Positions 1-8,350 of a DNA stretch of 64,000 nucleotides are shown here, piece after piece. This stretch comes from Gillisia limnaea DSM 15749 (GTDB taxonomy: Bacteria; Bacteroidota; Bacteroidia; Flavobacteriales; Flavobacteriaceae). Under the pieces are notes generated by a model, which saw only the letters and a program-made list of their open reading frames with translations, ran no database searches and was not told where the DNA came from. The translations under genes and the position numbers were made by a program. The stretch spans positions 1,561,131 through 1,625,130 of the forward strand of contig NZ_JH594606.1 in assembly GCF_000243235.1 (NCBI RefSeq). Direction: 5' to 3'. Each line of letters opens with the position of its first letter. Within the stretch, counting starts at the first letter, position 1.

Positions 1-383
1 TACTTGACAGTGGCTCCATTGGGGAAACTGCTCCTATGGTGCATATTTTTATGGAAAACATGAAACAGGAACCTTTCAGAAAAATGCTGAAAGACCAATT
101 TGTAAAACATACCGATGCTTGTGTAGATGATTTTTTACAGGGCGATGTGAAATCGCTATTCGGGAATATCAAGAAACTTTCTCATGTTGTGCTAAACAAC
201 TTTAAACCGATGATCCCTGCTCAATTTCATAAATTATGGCAAAACGGAATTGACACAAACGATTATTATCTAAAACTTTGCGGTTCCGGCGGCGGAGGTT
301 ATATCCTTGGGTTTACCGAAGATTTTGACAAGGCCAAGAAAGCCCTCAAAGATTATCGCTTAGAGATCGTTTACAACTTCTAG
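1..383 (+). CDS. GHMP kinase C-terminus (mevalonate-kinase-like), 5' truncated by window edge
   Basis: The reading frame is open from position 3, before the first ATG at 36, so this is the 3' part of a longer gene. The visible 127 residues form the C-terminal half of a GHMP-superfamily kinase. They end with the glycine-rich motif 3 (CGSGGGGYILGF), which sits by the phosphate-binding site, and a terminal alpha/beta segment. In Flavobacteriaceae a GHMP kinase annotated as mevalonate kinase commonly precedes a UbiA prenyltransferase and an RsuA-type pseudouridine synthase, the order seen here. The likely role is ATP-dependent phosphorylation in the mevalonate route to isopentenyl diphosphate. 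The substrate cannot be fixed from the C-terminus alone; phosphomevalonate kinase or another GHMP kinase is possible. The next gene starts 14 bp downstream, so the two are probably co-transcribed. Confidence 0.85.
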   Translation, partial: LDSGSIGETAPMVHIFMENMKQEPFRKMLKDQFVKHTDACVDDFLQGDVKSLFGNIKKLSHVVLNNFKPMIPAQFHKLWQNGIDTNDYYLKLCGSGGGGYILGFTEDFDKAKKALKDYRLEIVYNF

Positions 384-396
384 ACTCCCCTTTTTA

Positions 397-1302
397 ATGG
401 CGGCAGCTAAAAACAAACGTTTATTGCTTAAAATGCTGAGTTTGTTTTCAGTGATTCGCGGCTACAATATTTTGATACTGATCCTGGCTCAGTACCTTAC
501 TTCTGCTTTTATTTTAGCGCCCGCATTACCGCTAAGTGATGTGATCTTTGACCCTAATTTATTTTTCCTGATACTTTCTTCTGCAACAGTGATCGCTTCG
601 GGTTATATCATAAATAATTTTTACGATAGCGAGAAAGATCTCATAAACCGGCCTAAAAAAACAATGCTCGACAGGTTTGTGAGTCAGCGCACTAAATTAT
701 CGGTTTATTTTATCCTCAATTTTGCAGCTATTTTCTTTGCCAGCTATGTTTCCTTTAGAGCGGTTGTATTCTTCTCCATTTACATATTTGTTATCTGGTT
801 TTATTCCCACCGTTTAAAAAGAATTCTTTTTGTTGGCAATCTGGTAGCATCGATTTTAGCGATCATTCCATTTTTTGTGGTTTTTATATACTACAAAAAT
901 TTCGAAACAGTTATTTTTATACACGCCACATTCTTATACCTGATGATCGTTATGCGTGAACTGGTAAAAGATCTTGAAAACCTAAAAGGGGATCTCATCC
1001 TTAATTATAAAACCATTCCGGTTGTTTACGGGGAAAAGTGGAGCAAATTTTTTCTTTCTGTTTTAACCGTTTTATCCGTGATCCCAATTTTGCTGCTTAC
1101 AACAAAATTTGATACCGGGATGATGGACTACTATTTCTATGTAAGCCTGGTATTACTGGTTTTCTTTGTTTTATTTCTTTATTTCAGCTCTGCAAAATGG
1201 CAATATTTATTGCTCCATAACATCCTTAAATTCATCATTGTTGCAGGGGTTTTTAGCATTTTGCTTATCGACCACGCCGAGGTTTTTACCCGGGTATTTT
1301 AA
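397..1302 (+). CDS. UbiA-family prenyltransferase, probable geranylgeranylglycerol-phosphate geranylgeranyltransferase
   Basis: A 301-residue polytopic membrane protein with about eight or nine hydrophobic segments. The first Asp-rich UbiA motif is N73-x3-D77-x3-D81 within INNFYDSEKD, and a second Asp-rich segment lies at residues 187-199 (RELVKDLENLKGD). These bind the Mg-diphosphate of the prenyl donor. It directly follows a mevalonate-pathway kinase, and a GGGP synthase gene lies elsewhere in the window (35782-36498). This supports the usual annotation of this flavobacterial subfamily as the enzyme adding a second geranylgeranyl chain to geranylgeranylglyceryl phosphate. MenA or another quinone-type prenyltransferase is the main alternative, but no menaquinone genes are nearby. 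Family membership is certain; the substrate is inference. Confidence 0.85.
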   Translation: MAAAKNKRLLLKMLSLFSVIRGYNILILILAQYLTSAFILAPALPLSDVIFDPNLFFLILSSATVIASGYIINNFYDSEKDLINRPKKTMLDRFVSQRTKLSVYFILNFAAIFFASYVSFRAVVFFSIYIFVIWFYSHRLKRILFVGNLVASILAIIPFFVVFIYYKNFETVIFIHATFLYLMIVMRELVKDLENLKGDLILNYKTIPVVYGEKWSKFFLSVLTVLSVIPILLLTTKFDTGMMDYYFYVSLVLLVFFVLFLYFSSAKWQYLLLHNILKFIIVAGVFSILLIDHAEVFTRVF

Positions 1303-1548
1303 AATTTTCCAGAGTTCGGAACCTTCCTAATTATATACAGAGTGCTACTATACTAAGATTGGTAATACATGTCCGCCCCTGAATCCATTTAACAAGAGGC
1401 AACCAAGCATTGAAAAAACCTCATTAATTATCCCAGCTTTATAAAAAGTATAAGAAAGCTTAATCCTGAGAAATATTTCATCACAAATCTTTAAAAAATA
1501 ACTTAGTCACATCTTAATCAATAAAGTATCTTTGCAAAAAATATTGGT
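1303..1548. other. Intergenic region upstream of the pseudouridine synthase gene
   Basis: 246 bp, AT-rich, with no credible coding frame and no clear terminator hairpin. The only recognisable signal is the -7 promoter element at 1527-1534, listed separately. Confidence 0.5.
1527..1534 (+). promoter_or_regulatory. Bacteroidota -7 promoter element
   Basis: TATCTTTG matches the TAnnTTTG consensus recognised by the Bacteroidota primary sigma factor. Transcription would start near 1540, leaving a leader of roughly 10 nt before the ATG at 1549. Confidence 0.55.
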
Positions 1549-2424
1549 ATGAGCAGAAATGAAAAATCTTCGGGGAAATCCTCAAGTTCAAGACAAGATG
1601 GCGGAGACCGCAAGAAATCTAGTGCCCGTGGGAATGCCCCTATAAAAAAGCAATCTAAAGGAAAACCGGAAGCAAAATCCACATCTAAAGTTGTCTCTAA
1701 AGCCGCTCCAAAAACTGATGGAATCCGGTTAAATAAATATATCTCCAACTCCGGCATGTGCTCACGTAGAGATGCCGATATTTTTATAGCCGCCGGAAAC
1801 GTGACCGTGAATGGAAAACCTGTAACCGAAATGGGTTACAAAGTTAAATTAAGCGATGATGTAAAGTTTGACGGAATTAAGGTGAATCCTGAAAAACCGG
1901 AATATATTGTATTGAATAAACCAAGAGGTTTTTATACCACCGGAAGTTTGGAAAAAGGTTCCAAAACCGTGATGGACCTCATCTCTAAAGCTACCAAAGG
2001 AAAAGTTGTTCCCGTTGGAAAACTGGACAGACAAGCCAGCGGACTTTTATTGTTCACCAATGATGGTACTCTTGAAAAACAATTGGGAAAACCAAAAAAC
2101 GGTATACGGCAGATCTACCATGTAGAACTTACAAAGCCCGTACAACCAGAAGATCTTGATAAAATACGAAATGGAATTACCCTTGAAGACGGGAAAGTAA
2201 AAGTTCAGGAAGTAAGCTTTATTGAAAACCGGCCTCACAATGAAGTTGGAATTGAAACCAACAGCGTTAAACCTCATGTGGTTCAAAGAATTTTCAAAAG
2301 CCTTGGTTATGAAGTGGAAAAACTGGATCGTGTTGTATTTGGCGGTTTAACAAAAAAAGATTTGTCCCGCGGCAACTGGAGAGTGCTTACAAAACAGGAA
2401 ATAATCAACCTAAAAGCTTTATAA
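1549..2424 (+). CDS. RsuA/RluB-family 23S/16S rRNA pseudouridine synthase with basic N-terminal tail
   Basis: 291 residues. Residues 1-57 are a low-complexity Lys/Ser/Gly tail, probably disordered and RNA-binding. An S4 RNA-binding domain follows (about 58-105, starting IRLNKYISNSG), then the pseudouridine synthase fold. The catalytic aspartate is D160 in VGKLDRQASGLLLFTND, the RsuA-type motif (usually GRLDxxTSGLLL; here Lys and Gln-Ala replace Arg and Asn-Thr). It isomerises a uridine in rRNA; RluB-like specificity (23S helix 89 region) is the common assignment for this subfamily but cannot be proved here. It has its own promoter and no terminator hairpin behind it. The ATG at 1549 gives the lysine-rich tail that homologues in this family commonly carry. 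Confidence 0.9.
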   Translation: MSRNEKSSGKSSSSRQDGGDRKKSSARGNAPIKKQSKGKPEAKSTSKVVSKAAPKTDGIRLNKYISNSGMCSRRDADIFIAAGNVTVNGKPVTEMGYKVKLSDDVKFDGIKVNPEKPEYIVLNKPRGFYTTGSLEKGSKTVMDLISKATKGKVVPVGKLDRQASGLLLFTNDGTLEKQLGKPKNGIRQIYHVELTKPVQPEDLDKIRNGITLEDGKVKVQEVSFIENRPHNEVGIETNSVKPHVVQRIFKSLGYEVEKLDRVVFGGLTKKDLSRGNWRVLTKQEIINLKAL

Positions 2425-2800
2425 AACAACGGATCGCTTTTATAAAATAATAACACTAATTTTTTTATATTTTTGTTCTTTACGGGAATCATTTATCCTG
2501 TGAAATATCCAGATTTTCGATGAAAGGATATAGATGGGATTAAAAGTAGTAAGGTTTTTTTTTAAGAATTCGATTTATTTTATCCAATTTTTCAAATAAC
2601 AGGTTGATAAATTCAATTATTTTTATTGATCAAATCCTTCAGATTTACTTCTGCAAGGCTGTTGGTGGTATTCAAAAAAACCACTTAAACTTCAGGAAAT
2701 CTTTCAATAAATTTTATCTTAACAATAATTTACCAAACAAATCTTTTGATCCATTGATATAAACCCTAATTTTTCATTTTTAATTTTATAAAATAAAGCA
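2425..2800. other. 376-bp AT-rich intergenic region before the polyamine operon
   Basis: No coding frame, tRNA-like fold or strong hairpin was found. One match to the -7 consensus, TATTTTTG at 2468-2475, would give the arginine decarboxylase mRNA a leader of about 320 nt. The run is so T-rich that the match may be chance. The region is long for this gene-dense window, so a structured leader is possible, but I do not recognise a known riboswitch. Confidence 0.35.
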
Positions 2801-4204
2801 TTGAATACTAAATACAGCGATTTAATACATCAAACCTATTATTTCCCGCAGGAAGAGTTTAAATTGGAGGACAATGAGCTTCAGTTTCACGAAATAGATT
2901 TGATGGCATTGGTAGAAAAATATGGTGCTCCATTAAAATTCACGTACCTGCCAAAAATTTCAGAAAACATTCACAGAGCAAAAACCTGGTTCAATAATGC
3001 TATAAAAAAGCATAATTATAAGGGCAACTACAATTACTGTTACTGCACAAAAAGTTCCCATTTTGAACATGTACTCAATGAAGCGCTTAAAAATGATATA
3101 CACATTGAGACCTCTTCAGCTTTTGATGTTAACATCGTACAAAAATTAAAACTTACAGGAAAGATCACCGATGATACCTACGTGATCTGCAATGGTTTTA
3201 AGCGCGACCAGTATATTACCAACATCGCCAATTTGATCAATAAAGGTCATAAAAACTGTATTCCTATAATCGATAATTACGAAGAGATCGACCTTCTTTC
3301 CGAAGAGATTAAAGCCCCTTATAAGATCGGGATCAGGATCGCTTCTGAAGAAGAGCCGAAATTTGAATTTTACACTTCCAGATTAGGGATTGGATACAAG
3401 AATATTGTGCCCTTCTACAACAAAAAGGTGAAGGAAAACCCGGACGTTGAATTGAAAATGTTGCATTTCTTTATCAATACCGGGATTAGGGATACCTCGT
3501 ATTACTGGAATGAATTAAATAAATGCCTGCAGGTTTATATCAATCTTAAAAAAGTATGTCCTACGCTGGACAGCCTTAACATTGGCGGTGGATTTCCCAT
3601 AAAAAATTCCCTGCATTTTGAATATGATTATGAGTATATGGTAGATGAAATCATCAACCAGATAAAACTTACCTGTGAAGAGGCAGAAGTTGATACTCCG
3701 CATATTTTTACGGAATTTGGTTCGTTTACCGTTGGAGAAAGTGGGGGTGCCATTTATGAGATCCTTTATCAGAAACAACAAAATGACCGTGAAAAGTGGA
3801 ATATGATAAATTCTTCATTTATCACCACGCTTCCAGATACCTGGGCAATTAGTAAAAAGTTTGTGATGCTGGCCATCAACCGATGGAATGATGAATATGA
3901 AAGGGTTTTACTGGGAGGGCTTACCTGTGATAGTGACGATTATTATAATTCTGAACAAAATACCAACGCAATCTACCTTCCGAAGTATAAAAAGGACAAA
4001 CCTTTATATATAGGGTTTTTTAATACCGGAGCGTACCAGGAAACCATTGGTGGCTTTGGCGGACTTCAGCATTGCCTTATTCCACAGCCTAAACAAATAC
4101 TTATAGATAAGGATGAAAACGGGAATATAAGCACCCGCCTTTTTAGTGAACAACAAACCTCTGAAGATCTTTTAAAGATATTAGGTTACAGTCCAAATAA
4201 TTAG
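2801..4204 (+). CDS. speA: Biosynthetic-type arginine decarboxylase (PLP, alanine-racemase fold)
   Basis: 467 residues with a TTG start; no in-frame ATG lies at the family's N-terminus, and the conserved opening segment MNTKYSDLI begins here. It decarboxylates arginine to agmatine, the first step of the agmatine route to putrescine. The PLP lysine is K84 in YCYCTKSSHF. A GGGFP phosphate-binding loop lies near residue 260, and the C-terminal cofactor/substrate segment has GGLTCDSDDYY near residue 370. At 467 residues it is shorter than enterobacterial SpeA (about 650) and fits the compact Bacteroidota form. An agmatinase gene follows 60 bp downstream, which supports arginine rather than ornithine, lysine or carboxynorspermidine as substrate. 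Meso-DAP/carboxynorspermidine decarboxylase remains a family-level alternative. Confidence 0.85.
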   Translation: MNTKYSDLIHQTYYFPQEEFKLEDNELQFHEIDLMALVEKYGAPLKFTYLPKISENIHRAKTWFNNAIKKHNYKGNYNYCYCTKSSHFEHVLNEALKNDIHIETSSAFDVNIVQKLKLTGKITDDTYVICNGFKRDQYITNIANLINKGHKNCIPIIDNYEEIDLLSEEIKAPYKIGIRIASEEEPKFEFYTSRLGIGYKNIVPFYNKKVKENPDVELKMLHFFINTGIRDTSYYWNELNKCLQVYINLKKVCPTLDSLNIGGGFPIKNSLHFEYDYEYMVDEIINQIKLTCEEAEVDTPHIFTEFGSFTVGESGGAIYEILYQKQQNDREKWNMINSSFITTLPDTWAISKKFVMLAINRWNDEYERVLLGGLTCDSDDYYNSEQNTNAIYLPKYKKDKPLYIGFFNTGAYQETIGGFGGLQHCLIPQPKQILIDKDENGNISTRLFSEQQTSEDLLKILGYSPNN

Positions 4205-4264
4205 GTCAAAAAAAAATTATAACTTTAGCCATATTTTTTAAACCAAAAATTTCAAACTTAAGTA

Positions 4265-5140
4265 ATGAACAAAAATAATTACGCCGGGATACCAGATAAG
4301 TATGCACGCATAGACGAAGCACAAGTGGTATTAATCCCTGTTCCTTATGACGGAACAAGTTCCTGGCAAAAAGGCGCAGATAAGGGCCCGGAAGCTTTCC
4401 TGGAAGCTTCAGCAAACATGGAGCTTTTTGACATCGAAACCCGCACCGAGGTTTACAGAAGAGGAATTTACCTCGCTCCTCCTGTTACTGAGAACTCTTC
4501 TCCGGAGAAAATGGTAGAAGCGGTTCACAAAACCACTAAAAACTACATCAAACAAGATAAATTTGTAACCGTTTTTGGAGGTGAACATTCTGTGTCTATA
4601 GGAACAATTCGTGCTTTTAATGAAGCTTTTGAAGATCTTACCGTAGTCCAGATAGATGCTCATGCGGATTTACGTCCGGAATATGAAGGCTCTTCCTGCA
4701 ATCACGCCTGTGCTGTTCACGAAGCCAGCAAAATTGCCAACCTTGTACAGGTAGGAATTCGTTCTATGGATGTTTCTGAACTGGATCATATGGATGAGAA
4801 TCAGGTTTATTTTGCACATAATCTATATGAAGACTGGATGGATGATGCCATTGGGCAAATGACTCCAAATGTGTTTATCACTATAGATCTGGATGCTTTT
4901 GATCCTTCTATTATGCCATCTACAGGAACTCCAGAACCGGGAGGGTTGTTTTATTACGAAACCCTGGAATTTCTAAAAATGATGTTCAAGAAAAAAAATG
5001 TGGTAGGTTTTGATATCGTAGAGCTTTGTCCCAATGATGTGGATAAATCTTCAGATTTCCTTGCCGCAAAATTATACTATAAAATGTTGAGCTATAAGTT
5101 CAAATATTTAAATCATACCCCAGAAGACGACGATGAGTAA
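4265..5140 (+). CDS. speB: Agmatinase / ureohydrolase family
   Basis: 291 residues of the arginase/agmatinase family. The binuclear Mn ligands are all present: H108 (GGEHS), D131-A-H133-A-D135 (DAHADLR), and D208 and D210 with D213 in DLDAFDPS. It hydrolyses agmatine to putrescine and urea in the cytoplasm. It lies between arginine decarboxylase and the deoxyhypusine-synthase-like gene and overlaps the latter by 8 bp, so translational coupling is likely. Arginase or formimidoylglutamase activity is less likely given the upstream decarboxylase. Confidence 0.9.
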   Translation: MNKNNYAGIPDKYARIDEAQVVLIPVPYDGTSSWQKGADKGPEAFLEASANMELFDIETRTEVYRRGIYLAPPVTENSSPEKMVEAVHKTTKNYIKQDKFVTVFGGEHSVSIGTIRAFNEAFEDLTVVQIDAHADLRPEYEGSSCNHACAVHEASKIANLVQVGIRSMDVSELDHMDENQVYFAHNLYEDWMDDAIGQMTPNVFITIDLDAFDPSIMPSTGTPEPGGLFYYETLEFLKMMFKKKNVVGFDIVELCPNDVDKSSDFLAAKLYYKMLSYKFKYLNHTPEDDDE

Positions 5141-6104
5141 AGGAGCGATTTCACAATTTATTGAAAAATATTATTTACATTTTAATTCTGCCGCGCTTGT
5201 AGATGCCGCAAAAGGGTACGAGAAGCAACTTCAGGATGGCTCAAAAATGTTGGTTTCCCTTGCCGGAGCGATGAGCACTGCCGAGCTCGGAAAGATTTTT
5301 GCTGAAATGATCCGTAAGGATAAAGTACAAATCATTTCCTGTACCGGGGCAAATCTGGAAGAAGATGTGATGAACCTTGTGGCGCATTCACATTACAAAC
5401 GCGTTCCTAATTACAGGGATCTTACTCCACAGGACGAATGGGATTTGCTGGAAAAAGGATTAAACCGTGTTACAGATACCTGCATCCCCGAGGAAGAAGC
5501 TTTCAGAAGGATTCAGGAGCATATTGTGAAGATATGGAAAGATGCTGAAGCTGCCGGTGAGCGTTATTTACCGCACGAATATATGTACAAGTTATTGCTT
5601 TCCGGAGTGCTGGAAGAACATTATGAAATAGACCTTAAGGATTCCTGGATGTACGCCGCTGCCGAAAAAAATCTCCCAATGGTTGTTCCCGGATGGGAAG
5701 ACAGCACTATGGGGAATATTTTTGCTTCCTATGTTTTAAAAGGAGAATTAAAGGCAAGTACCATGAAATCCGGGATCGAATATATGACTTTCCTTGCCGA
5801 CTGGTACACCCAAAATTCTAAAAGCGGAATAGGCTTCTTCCAGATTGGCGGAGGTATCGCAGGGGATTTCCCAATATGCGTAGTGCCAATGTTGTATCAG
5901 GATATGGAACGAACAGATACTCCGTTCTGGAGCTATTTCTGCCAGATCTCAGATTCTACTACGAGTTACGGTTCCTATTCGGGAGCAGTACCAAATGAAA
6001 AGATCACCTGGGGAAAACTGGACATCAACACACCAAAATTTATTATCGAAAGCGATGCAACCATAGTAGCGCCGTTAATTTTTGCCTATCTTCTGGATAT
6101 GTAA
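5133..6104 (+). CDS. Deoxyhypusine synthase-like protein, probable bacterial homospermidine/aminobutyl transferase
   Basis: 323 residues of the deoxyhypusine synthase family. The NAD-binding region includes SCTGANLEEDVMN (about residues 68-80). The catalytic-lysine motif is intact as WGK with K295, the residue that forms the butylimine intermediate in the eukaryotic enzyme. Bacteria have no eIF5A, so the acceptor must be something else. Co-operonic arginine decarboxylase and agmatinase make a small polyamine the obvious donor and acceptor, for example homospermidine synthesis from putrescine. Its start overlaps the speB stop (ATGAGTAA), and a strong terminator follows at 6128. Family assignment is firm; the product is inference. 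Confidence 0.85.
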   Translation: MSKGAISQFIEKYYLHFNSAALVDAAKGYEKQLQDGSKMLVSLAGAMSTAELGKIFAEMIRKDKVQIISCTGANLEEDVMNLVAHSHYKRVPNYRDLTPQDEWDLLEKGLNRVTDTCIPEEEAFRRIQEHIVKIWKDAEAAGERYLPHEYMYKLLLSGVLEEHYEIDLKDSWMYAAAEKNLPMVVPGWEDSTMGNIFASYVLKGELKASTMKSGIEYMTFLADWYTQNSKSGIGFFQIGGGIAGDFPICVVPMLYQDMERTDTPFWSYFCQISDSTTSYGSYSGAVPNEKITWGKLDINTPKFIIESDATIVAPLIFAYLLDM

Positions 6105-6127
6105 TAAAGAATAAAATAAAAAAGTAG

Positions 6128-6151
6128 AAGGGCTGTTTTAACAGCCCTTTT
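6128..6151 (+). terminator. Rho-independent terminator of the polyamine operon
   Basis: AAGGGCTG pairs with CAGCCCTT across a TTTTAA loop and is followed by TT. It lies 24 bp after the deoxyhypusine-synthase-like stop codon. Confidence 0.8.
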
Positions 6152-6199
6152 CTATTGACTCTTTTAAGTGATTTTAAATTTGGTTAATTCTGAACTTTT

Positions 6200-6823
6200 A
6201 TGAGCAACTGGTTAATTTATGGGATTGGATTTCTTGCGCAGCTTTTATTTTCAGTCCGGTTAATAAACCAATGGTTCCTCTCTGAAAAGGCAGAAAAAGT
6301 AAAAACCCCCAGGCTGTTTTGGAAATTGAGCCTGTTTGGATCAATGCTGCTGTTTATCTACGGCTATTTACGAAACGATTTAGCTATTATGCTTGGACAA
6401 TTCCTTGTGTATGCGGTTTATTTCCGGAATTTGCACTTGCAAAATGAATGGAAAAGTTCCAATATCATTTTAAAATTAACCGTGATTGGTGTTCCTATAC
6501 TCATCGCAGCCTATTTGATCTTTCTGAGTGAATTGAAGTTGCAGGATCTGCTCGATGGTGAAAATATTGCTGCCTGGCTGATAGTGCTTGGCATCCTCGG
6601 GCAAATTGTGTACACCTCCAGGTTTTTTTATCAGTGGATCTATTCTGAACAGCATGAAAAATCGTCTTTGCCCCTGGGATTTTGGATACTTAGTTTAGCC
6701 GGATCCACCATCATCTTCATCTATGCTATCTTCAGAAGAGATCCAGTGCTTTTGGCAGCTCATTTTTTTGGTGGGATGGTATATATCAGGGATTTATTTC
6801 TGCTGAAGAAATCAAAGAAATAA
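6200..6823 (+). CDS. Tandem LAB_N-domain membrane protein
   Basis: 207 residues, almost entirely membrane-embedded. It contains two copies of the domain found at the N-terminus of some lipid-A-disaccharide synthases (LAB_N). Copy 1 spans about residues 6-80 (FLAQLLFSVRLINQWFLSE) and copy 2 about 118-203 (LGQIVYTSRFFYQWIYSEQ). Each has the pattern (Q/R)xxxQWxxSE, a short loop, a three-helix bundle and a closing Y(F/I)R(N/D)L. The arrangement resembles internally duplicated three-helix transporters such as PQ-loop or SWEET proteins. No glycosyltransferase domain is fused, so it is not LpxB itself. A role in lipid or undecaprenol-linked sugar handling is only a guess. It converges with and overlaps the next gene by 12 bp. 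Confidence 0.8.
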   Translation: MSNWLIYGIGFLAQLLFSVRLINQWFLSEKAEKVKTPRLFWKLSLFGSMLLFIYGYLRNDLAIMLGQFLVYAVYFRNLHLQNEWKSSNIILKLTVIGVPILIAAYLIFLSELKLQDLLDGENIAAWLIVLGILGQIVYTSRFFYQWIYSEQHEKSSLPLGFWILSLAGSTIIFIYAIFRRDPVLLAAHFFGGMVYIRDLFLLKKSKK

Positions 6824-8179
6824 ATCTGTCTTCTTCCTGTTTTCATTTAGTATCTGATAAATAAACATTCCAATTACCACTATATATTCCAAAGCCACCA
6901 GCCACAAATTCTCCCGGAAAACAACATCGCTATAGGCAGCATAGCTAAAAATGACCACAAACGACCAGATTACAGCAAACCTGTACCGCGTAAAAACAGA
7001 GAGCAACAAAGGAGTGGCGATATACCAGGGATGCACCGTGGTTGAAAGGAAAAAATAAATAGAAACTCCCAGAAGCATTGTTGTTATAAGACGCTGTGGG
7101 GAATTATTTTTCCTAAAAATAGCTAAGCCCGCTAAAATAAGGATAACGATAACAGGTAGCACTTTCCCGGCGGTTTCAATAATATTGTAACCCTTTACCT
7201 GAAAACCAACCCACCGGATGAGATAGTAAATACTCGCATTGAATTCAAATTTCTGAAACCAGAGGCCTATGCTCGCCGAAAAATTTGAAATAAAAGCGGA
7301 AGATAAAAAAGGCAGAAAACTAAAAATTACCAAAACAACAACTATCAAATAATATAAGCACAGCTTCCAAAAATTCAATTTGTTTTGGGAATTTTCAGCT
7401 GTAAAATACCTCAATAACAGGGGTAAAAAAAGAAGGGGAACTAATTTCAGGGAAACAGAAGCTGCAAAAACAATCGCACTCAGGATCCATTTTTTCTTGT
7501 GTAAAAGATAGAGAGACCAAATCAGAAAAAACAACATTACGCCCTCAAAATGTAGGTTTCCGGTGAGTTCTATAATTATAAATGGATTGAGAATATACCA
7601 GAAGATCCTATTGACCGGCAAATTTAAGTTCTCTAGCAGTTTCTTTCCGAAGTAAAGGACTCCGAAATCGGCAGCAATGATAACGACACGCATTACGACT
7701 ATAGAACCCAGAATGCTTTTCCCTGCGAATAACCCTGCAAGCGCAAAGATAAATTGATTGAGCGGCGGATAATTGGTGTAATTACTTCCGCTTAATTCCC
7801 CCATTCCTTCATAAAGTTTTGAAGCCTGGGCAACGGTTACAGTTCCTTCTTTTATGAGATTTTCCGGTAAATGCAAATAGGGGTTCCAACCTTCAAGGAT
7901 CATTCTTCCATCCCATATAAATCTGTAAAAATCCTGCGAAAGATTCGGGATTGCACCAAAAAAAATCAATCTCATCAACAGGGCAACTCCGGCAAGGAAC
8001 CAGAAATTCCTTTTTTCGATCTTATAAATATTCCAACTTAAATAAAAAACAGCCGAGTAAAGCCCGATTAGTTTTATAAGATCATACCTTTCCAAATCGT
8101 ACCCAAAAGACAAGTAAAATGCAGCTGTAATTGCAATTAGCAAAAGCGACACTTTATGCATTTGGAAAAAGTTCTTCAT
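6812..8179 (-). CDS. GT87/GT-C type polyprenyl-phosphate-mannose-like mannosyltransferase (DUF2029)
   Basis: 455 residues with about 11-12 membrane segments, typical of GT-C integral-membrane glycosyltransferases. The first luminal loop carries the acidic motif NLSQDFYRFIWDGRMILEG (about residues 94-112), followed by NPYLHLPEN. The D-x3-F-x-WDGR pattern is characteristic of the GT87/DUF2029 group, which uses polyprenol-phosphate sugars. It would add a hexose, probably mannose, to a lipid or cell-surface glycan on the periplasmic face. No polysaccharide genes adjoin it, so the acceptor is unknown. The ATG at 8179 gives an N-terminal signal anchor (MKNFFQMHK followed by a hydrophobic stretch). 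Confidence 0.75.
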   Translation of the reverse strand: MKNFFQMHKVSLLLIAITAAFYLSFGYDLERYDLIKLIGLYSAVFYLSWNIYKIEKRNFWFLAGVALLMRLIFFGAIPNLSQDFYRFIWDGRMILEGWNPYLHLPENLIKEGTVTVAQASKLYEGMGELSGSNYTNYPPLNQFIFALAGLFAGKSILGSIVVMRVVIIAADFGVLYFGKKLLENLNLPVNRIFWYILNPFIIIELTGNLHFEGVMLFFLIWSLYLLHKKKWILSAIVFAASVSLKLVPLLFLPLLLRYFTAENSQNKLNFWKLCLYYLIVVVLVIFSFLPFLSSAFISNFSASIGLWFQKFEFNASIYYLIRWVGFQVKGYNIIETAGKVLPVIVILILAGLAIFRKNNSPQRLITTMLLGVSIYFFLSTTVHPWYIATPLLLSVFTRYRFAVIWSFVVIFSYAAYSDVVFRENLWLVALEYIVVIGMFIYQILNENRKKTDLFL

Positions 8180-8261
8180 TTAAGGAAAATAAATATTTAC
8201 AAAAATGGATTTTTTTTTAGATTCTGTAACGAGTTAAGACTTGCGTGATTACAATTTCCAA

Positions 8262-8285
8262 TGTTACATCGAGCGGAGTCGAGAT
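8262..8285. repeat. Short dispersed-repeat-like sequence (CGAGCGGAGTCGAG type)
   Basis: ATCGAGCGGAGTCGAGATG lies in the 171-bp gap between two minus-strand genes. Close variants of CGAGCGGAGTCGAG are, from memory, scattered through intergenic regions of many Bacteroidota genomes. Only one copy is seen in this window, so its repeat status rests on recollection. Confidence 0.35.
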
Positions 8286-8350
8286 GCTTCGAAAGACTCA
8301 GAAAGACATGAAAATCGATCTTCAAATAGTATAGATGTCAAAATGATGTC

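Noticed and set aside
36..383. A complete 115-residue protein starting at the ATG at 36
   Set aside because: The frame is open upstream to the window edge and the sequence is the C-terminal half of a GHMP kinase.
6128..6151. A regulatory leader of the LAB_N gene
   Set aside because: The hairpin follows the polyamine operon at terminator distance and has a U-tract; its position fits a terminator better.
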